Source: an uncultured Alphaproteobacteria bacterium
GTDB lineage: Bacteria; Pseudomonadota; Alphaproteobacteria; Rhodobacterales; Rhodobacteraceae
Reading direction: 5' to 3'
DNA: 64,000 nucleotides
Assembly: GCA_902576905.1 (NCBI GenBank)
Contig: CACGWW010000002.1
Span: forward strand, 62,001-126,000
Part shown: one piece after another, positions 1 through 8,545 of the stretch
Layout: each line of letters starts with the position of its first letter
Numbering within the stretch: the stretch's first letter is position 1
Translations under genes and position numbers: made by a program
Notes under the pieces: model-generated
Database searches by the model: none
Told to the model about the DNA's origin: nothing
What the model saw: only the letters and a program-made list of their open reading frames with translations

Positions 1-383
1 GGACGGCTTTTATTCTTCACTTTCTTGATAGAAAAAATTGTTCCAATTGAAACATTACAGTCTATGTTGGAGGATCCGTCTAGTGGGTCGATAGCTACTC
101 CTAAATCATCGTTATTATTAAGCATTTCTATGGCTTCACGTTCTTCGGACACATAAAAGCCTACTCCAGCAGCCTCTAATGAACTGCAAAAAATATCATC
201 AGCAATTACATCAAGCTGTTTTTGACTATCTCCATCGGAGTTTAAGCCAACTGAAAGTCTATGACCTCCCCCAGTGTCACTTAATGAAATTTCTTTATTG
301 AGACGAATAGCACCGTAGCATAGAGCTGTAAGAGTTTTTTCAACCCTCGTATCATTAACGAAATCTTTTAAATCTATAATCAC
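1..383 (-). CDS. fbp: Class I fructose-1,6-bisphosphatase, 3' end outside window
   Basis: This is the first ~127 residues of a minus-strand gene that runs off the left edge. It hydrolyses fructose 1,6-bisphosphate to fructose 6-phosphate in cytosolic gluconeogenesis. The translated segment contains DPLDGSSNID, the metal/phosphate motif of class I FBPases, followed by VSIGTIFSI, also typical of the class. The start is a GTG at 383. An in-frame TGA lies five codons upstream and no ATG or TTG lies between, so GTG is the only normal choice. Family assignment is firm from the motif; the C-terminal half cannot be judged here. Confidence 0.9.
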   Translation of the reverse strand, partial: MIIDLKDFVNDTRVEKTLTALCYGAIRLNKEISLSDTGGGHRLSVGLNSDGDSQKQLDVIADDIFCSSLEAAGVGFYVSEEREAIEMLNNNDDLGVAIDPLDGSSNIDCNVSIGTIFSIKKVKNKSR

Positions 384-413
384 TTTTATCCACTTTCAAT
401 TTTTATAAAATCC

Positions 414-689
414 TTACGAGTTTTCAGCCTCCTCCATTGCAGCCCTCGCTAGTTCTTCTTCATACCTCTTTTTATTTACATAACTTCTCACCTTTAAGTA
501 GAAAAGCAAAAGTAATATTGCACCAATAGTTATTCCGATGTACCTATGCCAACCCGCCGAAAAATTATTCGTCGGTGCAAAAAATATTAGCACAATGTAA
601 ACTAACCCGAAGGGAGCAAAATAAGCGAATATAGAACGTTCTATATTAATAAAGGGCCTGATAAAAAGAGTCACTACCAAGGCAACCAA
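414..689 (-). CDS. Small membrane protein of unknown function
   Basis: I do not recognise this 91-residue protein. It has two strongly hydrophobic stretches (roughly residues 25-40 and 50-66) that look like membrane helices, then a basic/acidic tail (VRSYVNKKRYEEEL) likely to be cytoplasmic. The start is uncertain. The listed start is a TTG at 689, but the frame stays open upstream to a CTG at 717-719, which has a GGAGG six bases before it and would add ten hydrophobic residues (LTIYALLGYA), giving a third membrane segment. It lies just upstream of fbp on the same strand, with no evidence of a shared function. Confidence 0.55.
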   Translation of the reverse strand: MVALVVTLFIRPFINIERSIFAYFAPFGLVYIVLIFFAPTNNFSAGWHRYIGITIGAILLLLFYLKVRSYVNKKRYEEELARAAMEEAENS

Positions 690-840
690 AGCGTATCCAA
701 GTAATGCGTAAATAGTCAGTAGAGACCTCCATTGTGATAATATTGTTTACAACAATGTCCCCCTTTATTTGTTGTAGAAAAATACTGTTAGCTTTTCAAC
801 ATATAATTTAAGAGATATTGTTTATCGATATCACTTATCA

Positions 841-2190
841 ATGATTTTCTGTATTATAAAAACTATGGCCGAAGAATATATATCAAAATATACTGAATCA
901 GGTGGACTCACCATTGCCTACCAGATTTGGGGCAACGCTGAAGATACCCTTATGTATGTTCCAGGCACAATTTCTCATTTAGAGGCAGCGCTTGAAGACA
1001 AGGAGTACCTTGCTTGGATAAGAGGATTAAGTAATTACTTCAGGGTCATAATATTTGATAAACGGGGGCAAGGGCTATCAGATAGAGACGCTACAGCACC
1101 TAATTTAGAGGAAAGAATGGATGATATTTCATCTATTGTTGAAACCGAAAAACTAGAAGAATTTTTTCTTTTAGGACTATCCGAAGGTGCATCAATCTCG
1201 TTAATATATGCAGCAACTTATCCCCAAAAAGTTAAATCTGTAGCAGTTTTTGGTGGAGCCGCTCGATTTACTAGGTCAGATGATTATCCATTTATGCCAG
1301 AGGCTGACACAATTAAGGAAAACCTATTAACTAATTGGGGCACTGGAAGCTCAGGCTACATATTTTGTCCTCAAAAAATGCCTGACAAAAAATTAGACTT
1401 TGCAAAATTGGAACGGATGGTCTGCAATCCAAAGACTCTAGAAAACATTCTAGAATTACTCACTAGAATAGATATACGTGCTAGTTTGCCCAATATAAAT
1501 TTGCCAGTTTTAGTATTACATTCTAGAGATGACGTTGCCGTCCTTAAATTAAATGGAAGATATTTAGCAGATAATATTAATGGTTCAAAATATATTGAGT
1601 ATCCAAGTGGGGGACACCTGCCCTGGCACGATGAAAGAGAAAACATTGTAAAGGACTTGGTCACATTTTTCTCCGCGACAGGTGACGGCATCAAATCGGC
1701 TGATAGAAATTTGGCAACGATTTTATTTACTGATATTGAGGACTCCACAAAGAAGATGACCCAGATGGGTGACAAGCAATGGTCAGAAAAAATGAATAAG
1801 CACGATGAAATTATGAGAAATACCATTGAGAGTTTTAATGGTAAGCTAGTAAAAAATACAGGTGACGGTGTGCTAGCAGTTTTTGATGGACCAGCAAGAT
1901 CAATCGAAAGTGCAATCTCTAGTATAGTGAAATTAAATGAAATTGATTTGAGAATTAGATGTAGCTTGCATGTTGGTGAAGTAATATGGAGAAATGATGA
2001 CATAACGGGAATAGCGGTAAATATTGCGGCTAGAGCGTTAGAAAAATGCCAGAGCAATGAAGTTATCATTACAAAAAATTTAAAGGATCTTCTAGGTCGA
2101 ACAAAATTTTCTGTTATGTCAATGGGAGACTTTACACTTAAAGGTCTTGAGGATAATTGGGAATTATTCAAAGTCGAAAATAATGAATAA
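841..2190 (+). CDS. Alpha/beta hydrolase fused to class III adenylate cyclase
   Basis: Two domains are visible. Residues ~15-275 are an alpha/beta hydrolase with nucleophile elbow GLSEG, a late Asp in HSRDD and the catalytic His in SGGH. Residues ~285-447 are a class III nucleotide cyclase domain: metal-binding Asp in LFTDIEDS, second metal Asp in NTGDG, the Asn/Arg pair in VNIAARAL and a substrate-binding Lys in TLKG, so all key residues for making cAMP are present. Such fusions are known in rhizobia and mycobacteria; the hydrolase part is presumed a sensor. The next gene, ten bases downstream, is a cyclic-nucleotide-binding protein, which suggests a source-and-receiver pair. ATG at 865 is an alternative start; neither start has a clear ribosome site. 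Confidence 0.85.
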   Translation: MIFCIIKTMAEEYISKYTESGGLTIAYQIWGNAEDTLMYVPGTISHLEAALEDKEYLAWIRGLSNYFRVIIFDKRGQGLSDRDATAPNLEERMDDISSIVETEKLEEFFLLGLSEGASISLIYAATYPQKVKSVAVFGGAARFTRSDDYPFMPEADTIKENLLTNWGTGSSGYIFCPQKMPDKKLDFAKLERMVCNPKTLENILELLTRIDIRASLPNINLPVLVLHSRDDVAVLKLNGRYLADNINGSKYIEYPSGGHLPWHDERENIVKDLVTFFSATGDGIKSADRNLATILFTDIEDSTKKMTQMGDKQWSEKMNKHDEIMRNTIESFNGKLVKNTGDGVLAVFDGPARSIESAISSIVKLNEIDLRIRCSLHVGEVIWRNDDITGIAVNIAARALEKCQSNEVIITKNLKDLLGRTKFSVMSMGDFTLKGLEDNWELFKVENNE

Positions 2191-2199
2191 GGAGAAAAT

Positions 2200-2589
2200 T
2201 TGTTACCTAAATTTAAACATAAACAGCTAAAATTTAATGAAGGAGACCTAATTTATTCTATCGGAGATGAAGCGAAAAACGTATATCTAATTCATAGTGG
2301 TCATATCAGTATAAGATCTAAACACGGACTAGAGCTTGGAAACCTTGGACCTGGAGAAATTTTTGGTGAAGTGGGTAGAGTAATTAATTCTCCTCGAACA
2401 GTAACAGCCAAGGCAAAAACTGACTGTGTTGTATATGAGATTGACTGGACTAATCTCCAAAAAAAACTAGATGAGGCCGACCCAGTCTTAGTTGCTATTA
2501 CGAGAGGCCTATCATTGAGAATTGGAGATGCAAATGAGCTTGCAGAAAAATTATGGCTTGAATTAAGTGTTTATAAATCACTCGAATAA
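2200..2589 (+). CDS. Stand-alone cyclic nucleotide-binding domain protein
   Basis: The 129 residues are almost entirely one cyclic-nucleotide-binding (Crp-type) beta-roll domain. Residues ~13-75 hold the glycine-rich turns (EGDLIYSIGDEA, SGHISI), and the phosphate-binding cassette reads FGEVGRVINSPRTVTA, with the Glu and Arg that contact cyclic nucleotide. No helix-turn-helix, kinase or channel domain follows, so it is a receiver without a visible output. It starts at TTG (2200) behind an AGGAG ten bases downstream of the cyclase stop, so the two genes are almost certainly co-transcribed. Binding of cAMP specifically is inferred from that neighbour. Confidence 0.85.
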   Translation: MLPKFKHKQLKFNEGDLIYSIGDEAKNVYLIHSGHISIRSKHGLELGNLGPGEIFGEVGRVINSPRTVTAKAKTDCVVYEIDWTNLQKKLDEADPVLVAITRGLSLRIGDANELAEKLWLELSVYKSLE

Positions 2590-2597
2590 TAAGAAAA

Positions 2598-3345
2598 TCA
2601 ATTTTTTTCAATAAGGTTCAGCCAGTTTTGGTAAATAAGCTTTGCTCCATTAATAAGTGATCGCCTATTTTTTTGTTGGTACTTAATTATCTCTTTAATA
2701 CCATTTGGGCCAATAGCGTCGTGAAAATCTTTTTTTATTTTTGGAATAGTTATCCAATTTTGAATAGTGTCATCAACAACTTCTGGGTGAAACTGGACAG
2801 AAAACGCATGATTTAAATAGGAAAGTGCTTGAATTGAACAGCTGTCAGAAGAAGCCAGCACTTTTATCTTTTCTTTAGAAAAATTGGATATTTCAGCCGA
2901 GTGACCCTGCAACACACGCATATCTTCAGAAAGGTTCCTAAATAAATTATTTGAATATACTTCCCGCTTCACAGAAATCTCCTTAAACCCGATCTCTGGA
3001 GTTTGTGATTTCACTACTAGAGCACCTAAGTCTTCACCAAGTAATTGATGTTCTAAACAAATCCCAAAAAATGGTTTTTCCAAATTCAAAACCCAATTCT
3101 TAATAAATAGCTTTTCTTTGACTAACCAAGGGTATCTATTTTCTTCCCAAACATTCATGGGACCTCCCATAACCCACAAAGCATCATATTTGTCGACAGA
3201 GGGTGGTTTTTTCAATGAAGAAAAATAAAATCGTTCAAAGGAGTGTCCATCAGATTTAAAAAATTTCTCATAGGATCCAAGATCGACCTCTGGGATATGG
3301 TTTATTACAAGAATCTTAATTTTTCTTACTTTCTTTATTTTTCAT
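2598..3345 (-). pseudogene. Class I glutamine amidotransferase (GMP-synthase-like), frameshifted near its start
   Basis: A class I glutamine amidotransferase of the small GMP-synthase-like type. The catalytic Cys is in GICLEHQ (usual GICLGHQ) and the His/Glu pair in QFHPEV. The longest open frame with a standard start begins at TTG 3215, but in-frame translation continues upstream with family-like sequence (KIKILVINHIPEVDLGSYE) and no ATG, GTG or TTG before a TGA. An ATG at 3345 is in the other frame and would join perfectly if one A were removed from the A5 run (plus-strand T5 at 3320-3324). The gene therefore looks like a ~248-residue protein split by one extra base. Its substrate is unknown. 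It converges with the cyclic-nucleotide-binding gene, eight bases apart. Confidence 0.75.
3320..3324 (-). other. Probable frameshift site (A5 in coding strand)
   Basis: Five T on the plus strand. Removing one puts the ATG at 3345 in frame with the conserved amidotransferase N-terminus. It is the first of three +1 homopolymer breaks in this window. Confidence 0.7.
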
Positions 3346-3495
3346 TCCATTTGATAATAAATAAATTATTAAAAATCAAAATTGGAGAAGTTTTATTCGT
3401 CCTAAACAACATTTTTTGAAACTCTATCGAATAGACCTAGACTATAACGACATAATATATAAAGTTATTTTAAATTTAACAGAAATTGTAAAACG

Positions 3496-4746
3496 ATGAA
3501 ATATTCTGGGTTTAAAGTATTATGGGAGGGATTAAAAGGTAACACCGGTTGGAAACCCTTGTGGAGAAACCCTGATCCCAAAAAGAATTATGACATAATA
3601 ATCGTTGGTGGAGGTGGGCACGGCTTGGCAACGGCTTATTATCTCGCAGAGAAATTTAAAATTACTAATATTGCAGTTGTTGAAAAAGGCTGGCTTGGAT
3701 CTGGAAACATAGGTAGGAACACTACAATTATAAGATCAAACTACTTATTGCCTCAAAACCAGCCTTTTTATGAATTCTCCCTAAAACTTTGGGAAAATTT
3801 AGAGCAAGAGTTAAACTACAATTCAATGGTAAGTCAAAGAGGTGTTTTAAATATTTTTCATTCAGATAGTCAACGTGATGCTTTTGTAAGGCGTGGAAAT
3901 GCGATGCTTATGTCAGGGGCCGATGCCTCACTATTAGGGGTAGACGCTCTAAAAAAGCTAGTCCCTTTTTTAGATTTTCAGAATTCAAGGTTTCCCATTA
4001 AGGGTGCTTTATGGCAGCCAAGAGGAGGAACGGTAAGGCATGATGCAGTGGCATGGGGTTATGCTAAAGAGGCAGATTCGCGTGGCGTTGATATAATAGA
4101 AAATTGTGAGACAACTAATTTTTTGATCAAAAATGGACGCTGCTATGGAGTTGAAACTACAAAAGGAGTAATTAAAAGCAAAAAGGTTGGGGTTTGTGTT
4201 GCTGGTTCATCTAGTCAAGTTATGGGAAAGATTGGAATAAACCTTCCTATAGAGAGTCATGTTTTGCAAGCATTTGTATCAGAAGGTTTGAAACCAGTAA
4301 TTCCTGGAGTAATTACTTTTGGAGCTGGACATTTTTATGTGAGCCAATCTAATAAGGGTGGATTAGTTTTTGGAGGTGACATTGATGGCTATAATTCCTA
4401 TGCACAACGCGGTAACCTACCCGTGATAGAGGATGTGTGTGAAGGCGGAGTGGCTCTAATGCCGATGATTGGGCGTGCTAGGCTGCTGAGAACTTGGGGA
4501 GGAATAATGGATATGTCTATGGACGGATCCCCAATTATTGATAAGACCAAAATAAGAAACCTATATTTCAACGGAGGATGGTGCTACGGGGGGTTCAAAG
4601 CGACTCCCGCAAGTGGTTTTTGCTATGCGCATCTTTTGGCTACGGACAAACCGTACAACGACGCCAAAGATTTTTTGTTCAATAGATTTGAAAGAGGTAG
4701 GTTAATAGACGAAAAAGGCCAAGGCAACCAACCTAACTTGCATTAA
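3496..4746 (+). CDS. soxB: Sarcosine oxidase, beta subunit
   Basis: SoxB is the flavoprotein subunit of heterotetrameric sarcosine oxidase, which oxidises the N-methyl group of sarcosine to give glycine, H2O2 and 5,10-methylene-THF. Seen here: an FAD-binding dinucleotide fold near residues 32-62 (IIIVGGGGHGLATAYYLAE), the segment GGTVRHDAVAWGYA near 177-190 whose His is the covalent FMN site in characterised enzymes, and the C-terminal FAD-binding strand (FNGGWCYGGFKATPASG). The 416-residue length is normal. The start ATG at 3496 has an N-terminus typical of the subunit. First gene of a long plus-strand operon; soxD follows 14 bases downstream. Confidence 0.95.
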   Translation: MKYSGFKVLWEGLKGNTGWKPLWRNPDPKKNYDIIIVGGGGHGLATAYYLAEKFKITNIAVVEKGWLGSGNIGRNTTIIRSNYLLPQNQPFYEFSLKLWENLEQELNYNSMVSQRGVLNIFHSDSQRDAFVRRGNAMLMSGADASLLGVDALKKLVPFLDFQNSRFPIKGALWQPRGGTVRHDAVAWGYAKEADSRGVDIIENCETTNFLIKNGRCYGVETTKGVIKSKKVGVCVAGSSSQVMGKIGINLPIESHVLQAFVSEGLKPVIPGVITFGAGHFYVSQSNKGGLVFGGDIDGYNSYAQRGNLPVIEDVCEGGVALMPMIGRARLLRTWGGIMDMSMDGSPIIDKTKIRNLYFNGGWCYGGFKATPASGFCYAHLLATDKPYNDAKDFLFNRFERGRLIDEKGQGNQPNLH

Positions 4747-4760
4747 AATGGGGGACAGAA

Positions 4761-5033
4761 ATGCTTATTGACCATCCATTACTAGGCCCTAGGGACGCAT
4801 CCGAATTCATTTATATGGGTGATGCAAAATTACTTAATAGACCAAATTGGAAGAGTCAAAATTCTAAGACTAAATTTTTAGATTATGGCTATTTACGAAA
4901 AAATCCCGCCGGGGTACATAAAGAACTTTGGTATCATGAACAAGGTGATAGATCTTGGCTTTTAGTCACAAGAAATACTGTAACACATGAAATTTTAAAA
5001 GTTGAACTTGCTCGAGACACTAAAGGAAAATAA
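4761..5033 (+). CDS. soxD: Sarcosine oxidase delta subunit, cysteine-less variant
   Basis: The position between soxB and soxA and the family pattern (NPAGVHKELWYHEQGDRSW, then TRNTVTHEIL) identify it as SoxD, the small structural subunit. Characterised SoxD binds a zinc ion through three cysteines and a histidine, beginning with a CPxCG at the N-terminus. Here the N-terminus is MLIDHPLLGPRDASEF, the later Cys position is Asp (QGDRSW), and the whole 90-residue protein has no cysteine. It is therefore a zinc-free version or belongs to a paralogous oxidase with another N-methyl substrate. A GGGGGA ribosome site precedes the ATG. Confidence 0.88.
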   Translation: MLIDHPLLGPRDASEFIYMGDAKLLNRPNWKSQNSKTKFLDYGYLRKNPAGVHKELWYHEQGDRSWLLVTRNTVTHEILKVELARDTKGK

Positions 5034-5039
5034 AAGTAA

Positions 5040-7976
5040 ATGCGAAATAGTTCACATCCAATAACAAATAAACAAAAACTATCTTTTACTTTTAATGGGA
5101 AAAAATATTTCGGCTATAGAGGTGATACGCTAGCTTCCGCACTTATTGCCAACAACGTTAAAATTGTTGGAAGATCTTTCAAATATCATCGTCCAAGAGG
5201 CATTTTTAGCGCTGGATCTGAGGAACCAAATGCATTGATAGAGCTTGGCGATGGCCCATATAAAGAACCGAATACCAGAGCTACTAACATCGAGCTATTC
5301 GATGGCCTTGAAGGCTCGAGCCAAAATTTTTTAGGGTCAGTTAATTTTGACTTCATGGCAATAAATGATTTGCTGAAAAATTTCATAGGTGCAGGTTTCT
5401 ATTACAAGACGTTTATGTGGCCTAGGAGATTTTGGGAGAAATTATATGAACCAATTATTAGAAGAGCCGCAGGGTTAGGGAAATTATCACTACAGGCGGA
5501 TCCTTCACAGTATGACAAGGGGTATCTCCATTGTGACTTTCTAATAATTGGATCTGGTATCTCGGGCTTAATGTCTGCCCTTCTATTGGCAGAAACTGGA
5601 GGTGAAGTTTTAATTGTCGAGGAAGATTTTGTTTTGGGTGGAAGACTCAATTCAGAAAGGTTAGTTATAAATGGTAATCAATCTTCAAATTGGATTCGTC
5701 AGGCAGTAAAAAAATTAAAAAGTTTAAAAAATGTTCAAATCTTAAATAGAACCACGGTCTTTGCTGCATTTGATCATGGTATATTCGCAGCCATTGAGAA
5801 AAAAACTGATCATATATTAGAAAAAAGTTCCAAACCAAGACAGATAAATTGGAAGATATATACCAAGCTCTGCATCTTAGCGTCTGGAGCTATTGAGCGC
5901 TCTATTGCATTTCCTCAAAACGATAGACCCGGTATAATGTTGGCAGGATCGGTAAGAACTTATGCGAATAGGTTTGGTGCCTACTACGGACAAAAAATTG
6001 CAATCTACACAAATAATGATGATGGTTGGAGGACAGCTGACGATCTAAAAAATATGGGACTTGAAATTAAGGCGGTAATTGACACTCGGAAAGGGATTGA
6101 AGCGCTGTCTTCAAGCATTCCATCTTACCTAGGACAAACAATTACAAAAACATATGGAAGAAAAGGTATCAAGGCAATTAAGTTAAGTTCGGGATCAAAA
6201 TTGAATGTTGATTGTCTTGCAGTATCAGGAGGATGGAGTTCTAACATTCATTTGACATGCCACAAGAGAGGCAAACCCGTTTGGGATAACAAGTTCAAGA
6301 ACTTTCTATCGGGGGGTAATGGGCAAAAAGATAAAATAATTCCTGTGGGAGCCGCGAGAGGAATATTTGAAATCCAAAATATCATTTCAGATACCAATAG
6401 AGTTATTTTATCTTTGATTAAAAAACTTAGTTTGAGCATGCCTAACCGCATAACACTAACTAGCTCGAAAGAGCAGTATAGCTGCTCACTTGATCTTGTT
6501 AGTAGTTCCGATCCCTCTAACTCCTTCATAGATCTGCAAAACGATGTTACCCAAAAAGATATAGAGTTAAGCTTCAAAGAGGGCTTTAAAAGTGTGGAAC
6601 ATTTAAAGCGATACTCCACGTTGGGTATGGCAACCGATCAGGGGAAAACATCTAATATCCTTGGGTTAGCGTCTATGGCTAAATTGAAGGGAACGAATAT
6701 TTCTGAAGCAGGCACTACTATTTTTAGACCACCATATGTACCTGTAGCTATATCGGCATTTGCAGGACGTTCTAGGGGAAAGGACTTTAGACCGACAAGG
6801 TTGACCCCATCACATAATGTAGCTTCCAAACGAAATGCAGTTTTTGTAGAGACAGGTAACTGGTTGCGAGCTCAATGGTTTCCAGAAAAGGGAGAGAAGT
6901 TTTGGCGGCAAAGTGTCGATAGAGAGGTCATACAGACGAGAAATTCAGTTGGAATTTGTGATGTAACTACACTTGGAAAAATCGATATTCAAGGAGAAGA
7001 CTGCTCAGAGTTTTTAAATTTTGTGTACACAAATGCCTTTGCTAAGTTACCTATCAATAGAGTACGTTACGGATTAATGTTAAGAGAAGATGGCGTTGCA
7101 TATGATGATGGGACTACTGCAAGGTTAGGCGAAAATCATTTTATAATGACGACTACGACTGCTAATGCCCCTTTAGTTCTTAGGAATTTAGAATTTGTTC
7201 GACAGTGCCTCCTTCCAAATCTAGATGTACATTTAATTTCTACTACAGATTCTTGGGCCCAGTATTCGGTCGCAGGACCAAACTCTCGCAGATTGTTGCA
7301 AAAGATTGTAGATAAACCAAAAGATATAACTAATGAAAATTTTCCATTCATGGCTTGTCGTGAGCTCACCATCTGTGGCGGTATTATGGCAAGACTTTTT
7401 CGAATTTCCTTCTCCGGAGAATTAGCTTATGAAATTGCAGTTCCTACACAATATGGAAATGCTTTATTTGACGCCCTTCTTTCGGAAGGCCAAGAGTTTA
7501 ATGCCATTCCTTATGGTACTGAAGCATTAGGAGTTATGCGAATAGAAAAAGGTCATGTAGCTGGTAATGAAATAAATGGTCAGACAACCGCACAGAACCT
7601 CGGCTTATCAAGGATGATATCAAAAAAAGCAGACAGCATAGGAAACATTCTATCAGAGAGAGAAGGCTTCAATAGATCTGATATCGCAACATTGTCAGGC
7701 TTTAAGCCTGTTCAACGCAACCAAAAGCTTGAAGCTGGATCACACCTGATTTCAGCAGGGAAAAAACCCACAATGGAAAATGATGAGGGTTGGTTATCTT
7801 CAGTAGCATTCTCTCCAACACTTGGTCACTACATAGCTTTAGGGTTTATTAAACGCGGTGAAACAAGAATTGGAGAAAAGGTGTGTGCTGTAAATCTACT
7901 TCAAAACAAAACTACGGAAGTAGAGATTGTTTCGCCTCACTTTATCGATCCGGAAGGGGATAAACAACGTGGCTAA
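5040..7976 (+). CDS. soxA: Sarcosine oxidase, alpha subunit
   Basis: The large subunit (978 residues, normal length) carries NAD+ and the tetrahydrofolate site. Order of parts: an N-terminal ferredoxin-like region (~15-95, with YRGDTLASALIANNV), an NAD(P)-binding fold (~165-200, IIGSGISGLMSALLLAETGG), a central pyridine-nucleotide oxidoreductase region, and a C-terminal GcvT-like aminomethyltransferase domain (~590-960, with RVRYGLMLREDGVAYDDG and SFSGELAYEIAVP) that moves the oxidised methyl to THF. It starts seven bases after soxD and its stop overlaps the start of soxG. The C1 product feeds the fhs and folD genes downstream. Confidence 0.95.
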   Translation: MRNSSHPITNKQKLSFTFNGKKYFGYRGDTLASALIANNVKIVGRSFKYHRPRGIFSAGSEEPNALIELGDGPYKEPNTRATNIELFDGLEGSSQNFLGSVNFDFMAINDLLKNFIGAGFYYKTFMWPRRFWEKLYEPIIRRAAGLGKLSLQADPSQYDKGYLHCDFLIIGSGISGLMSALLLAETGGEVLIVEEDFVLGGRLNSERLVINGNQSSNWIRQAVKKLKSLKNVQILNRTTVFAAFDHGIFAAIEKKTDHILEKSSKPRQINWKIYTKLCILASGAIERSIAFPQNDRPGIMLAGSVRTYANRFGAYYGQKIAIYTNNDDGWRTADDLKNMGLEIKAVIDTRKGIEALSSSIPSYLGQTITKTYGRKGIKAIKLSSGSKLNVDCLAVSGGWSSNIHLTCHKRGKPVWDNKFKNFLSGGNGQKDKIIPVGAARGIFEIQNIISDTNRVILSLIKKLSLSMPNRITLTSSKEQYSCSLDLVSSSDPSNSFIDLQNDVTQKDIELSFKEGFKSVEHLKRYSTLGMATDQGKTSNILGLASMAKLKGTNISEAGTTIFRPPYVPVAISAFAGRSRGKDFRPTRLTPSHNVASKRNAVFVETGNWLRAQWFPEKGEKFWRQSVDREVIQTRNSVGICDVTTLGKIDIQGEDCSEFLNFVYTNAFAKLPINRVRYGLMLREDGVAYDDGTTARLGENHFIMTTTTANAPLVLRNLEFVRQCLLPNLDVHLISTTDSWAQYSVAGPNSRRLLQKIVDKPKDITNENFPFMACRELTICGGIMARLFRISFSGELAYEIAVPTQYGNALFDALLSEGQEFNAIPYGTEALGVMRIEKGHVAGNEINGQTTAQNLGLSRMISKKADSIGNILSEREGFNRSDIATLSGFKPVQRNQKLEAGSHLISAGKKPTMENDEGWLSSVAFSPTLGHYIALGFIKRGETRIGEKVCAVNLLQNKTTEVEIVSPHFIDPEGDKQRG

Positions 7977-8529
7977 ACTAGATCTTAAAATAAAAAAGCC
8001 ACTAGATGGTTATTCCAAGGTCATAAACCAAATAAAAATTGCCGAGTATCAATTCGATAATCTCATATCACTTGCAATTCCGTTAAAAACCGAGCGAAAG
8101 TGTAAACTAAATTTCAAGAAATCCTTAGGGGAGCCAATGCCAAACATTGAAAAGTCAATAATTAATAAAAGTGGTATTCTAGGTTTTAGAATTGGCCTTG
8201 ACTTACTCTTGGTCTGTAATCCATCGCATTCGTCATTTGTAAAAAAAACTGTCCCGTCGTTAAAGCAAGCTTTTTACATAACTGACCAAACCGGAGGGTG
8301 GTGTGGGGTTAGAATTGATGGGGATAGAGTCATTGAGATGTTAGAACGAATTTGTCCTCTAAATTTATCTCAAAAAATTTTTGCTATCGGAGATGTTAAA
8401 AGAACTATTATGGATCACTTAAATGTGATTATATTTAGAGAGACAGAAAAAAAATTTATATTGTTCTCGCCAAGCTCTTCTTCTGGTTCCTTTCTTAAAT
8501 CCATTGAGATATCTTCGAGCAATATTTAA
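7969..8529 (+). CDS. soxG: Sarcosine oxidase, gamma subunit
   Basis: SoxG is recognised by FYITDQTGGWCGVRIDG followed by MLERICPLNL, the conserved core of the family, and by its place directly after soxA. I chose the GTG at 7969, which overlaps the soxA stop by eight bases and has GGAAGGGGA about nine bases upstream. The frame is open further upstream to 7927, but that would overlap soxA by 50 bases and has no ribosome site. The result is 186 residues, normal for the subunit. It is a structural partner of the SoxA folate domain; no catalytic residues are expected. Confidence 0.9.
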   Translation: MAKLDLKIKKPLDGYSKVINQIKIAEYQFDNLISLAIPLKTERKCKLNFKKSLGEPMPNIEKSIINKSGILGFRIGLDLLLVCNPSHSSFVKKTVPSLKQAFYITDQTGGWCGVRIDGDRVIEMLERICPLNLSQKIFAIGDVKRTIMDHLNVIIFRETEKKFILFSPSSSSGSFLKSIEISSSNI

Positions 8530-8545
8530 ATAAAAGGGAGATGAA

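Noticed and set aside
1371-2171. 266-codon open frame on the minus strand
   Set aside because: It lies wholly inside the adenylate cyclase fusion, whose domains are unmistakable; the opposite reading shows no family features.
3346-3495. Possible glycine riboswitch ahead of soxB
   Set aside because: The AT-rich gap lacks the paired GC-rich aptamer pattern expected for that family.
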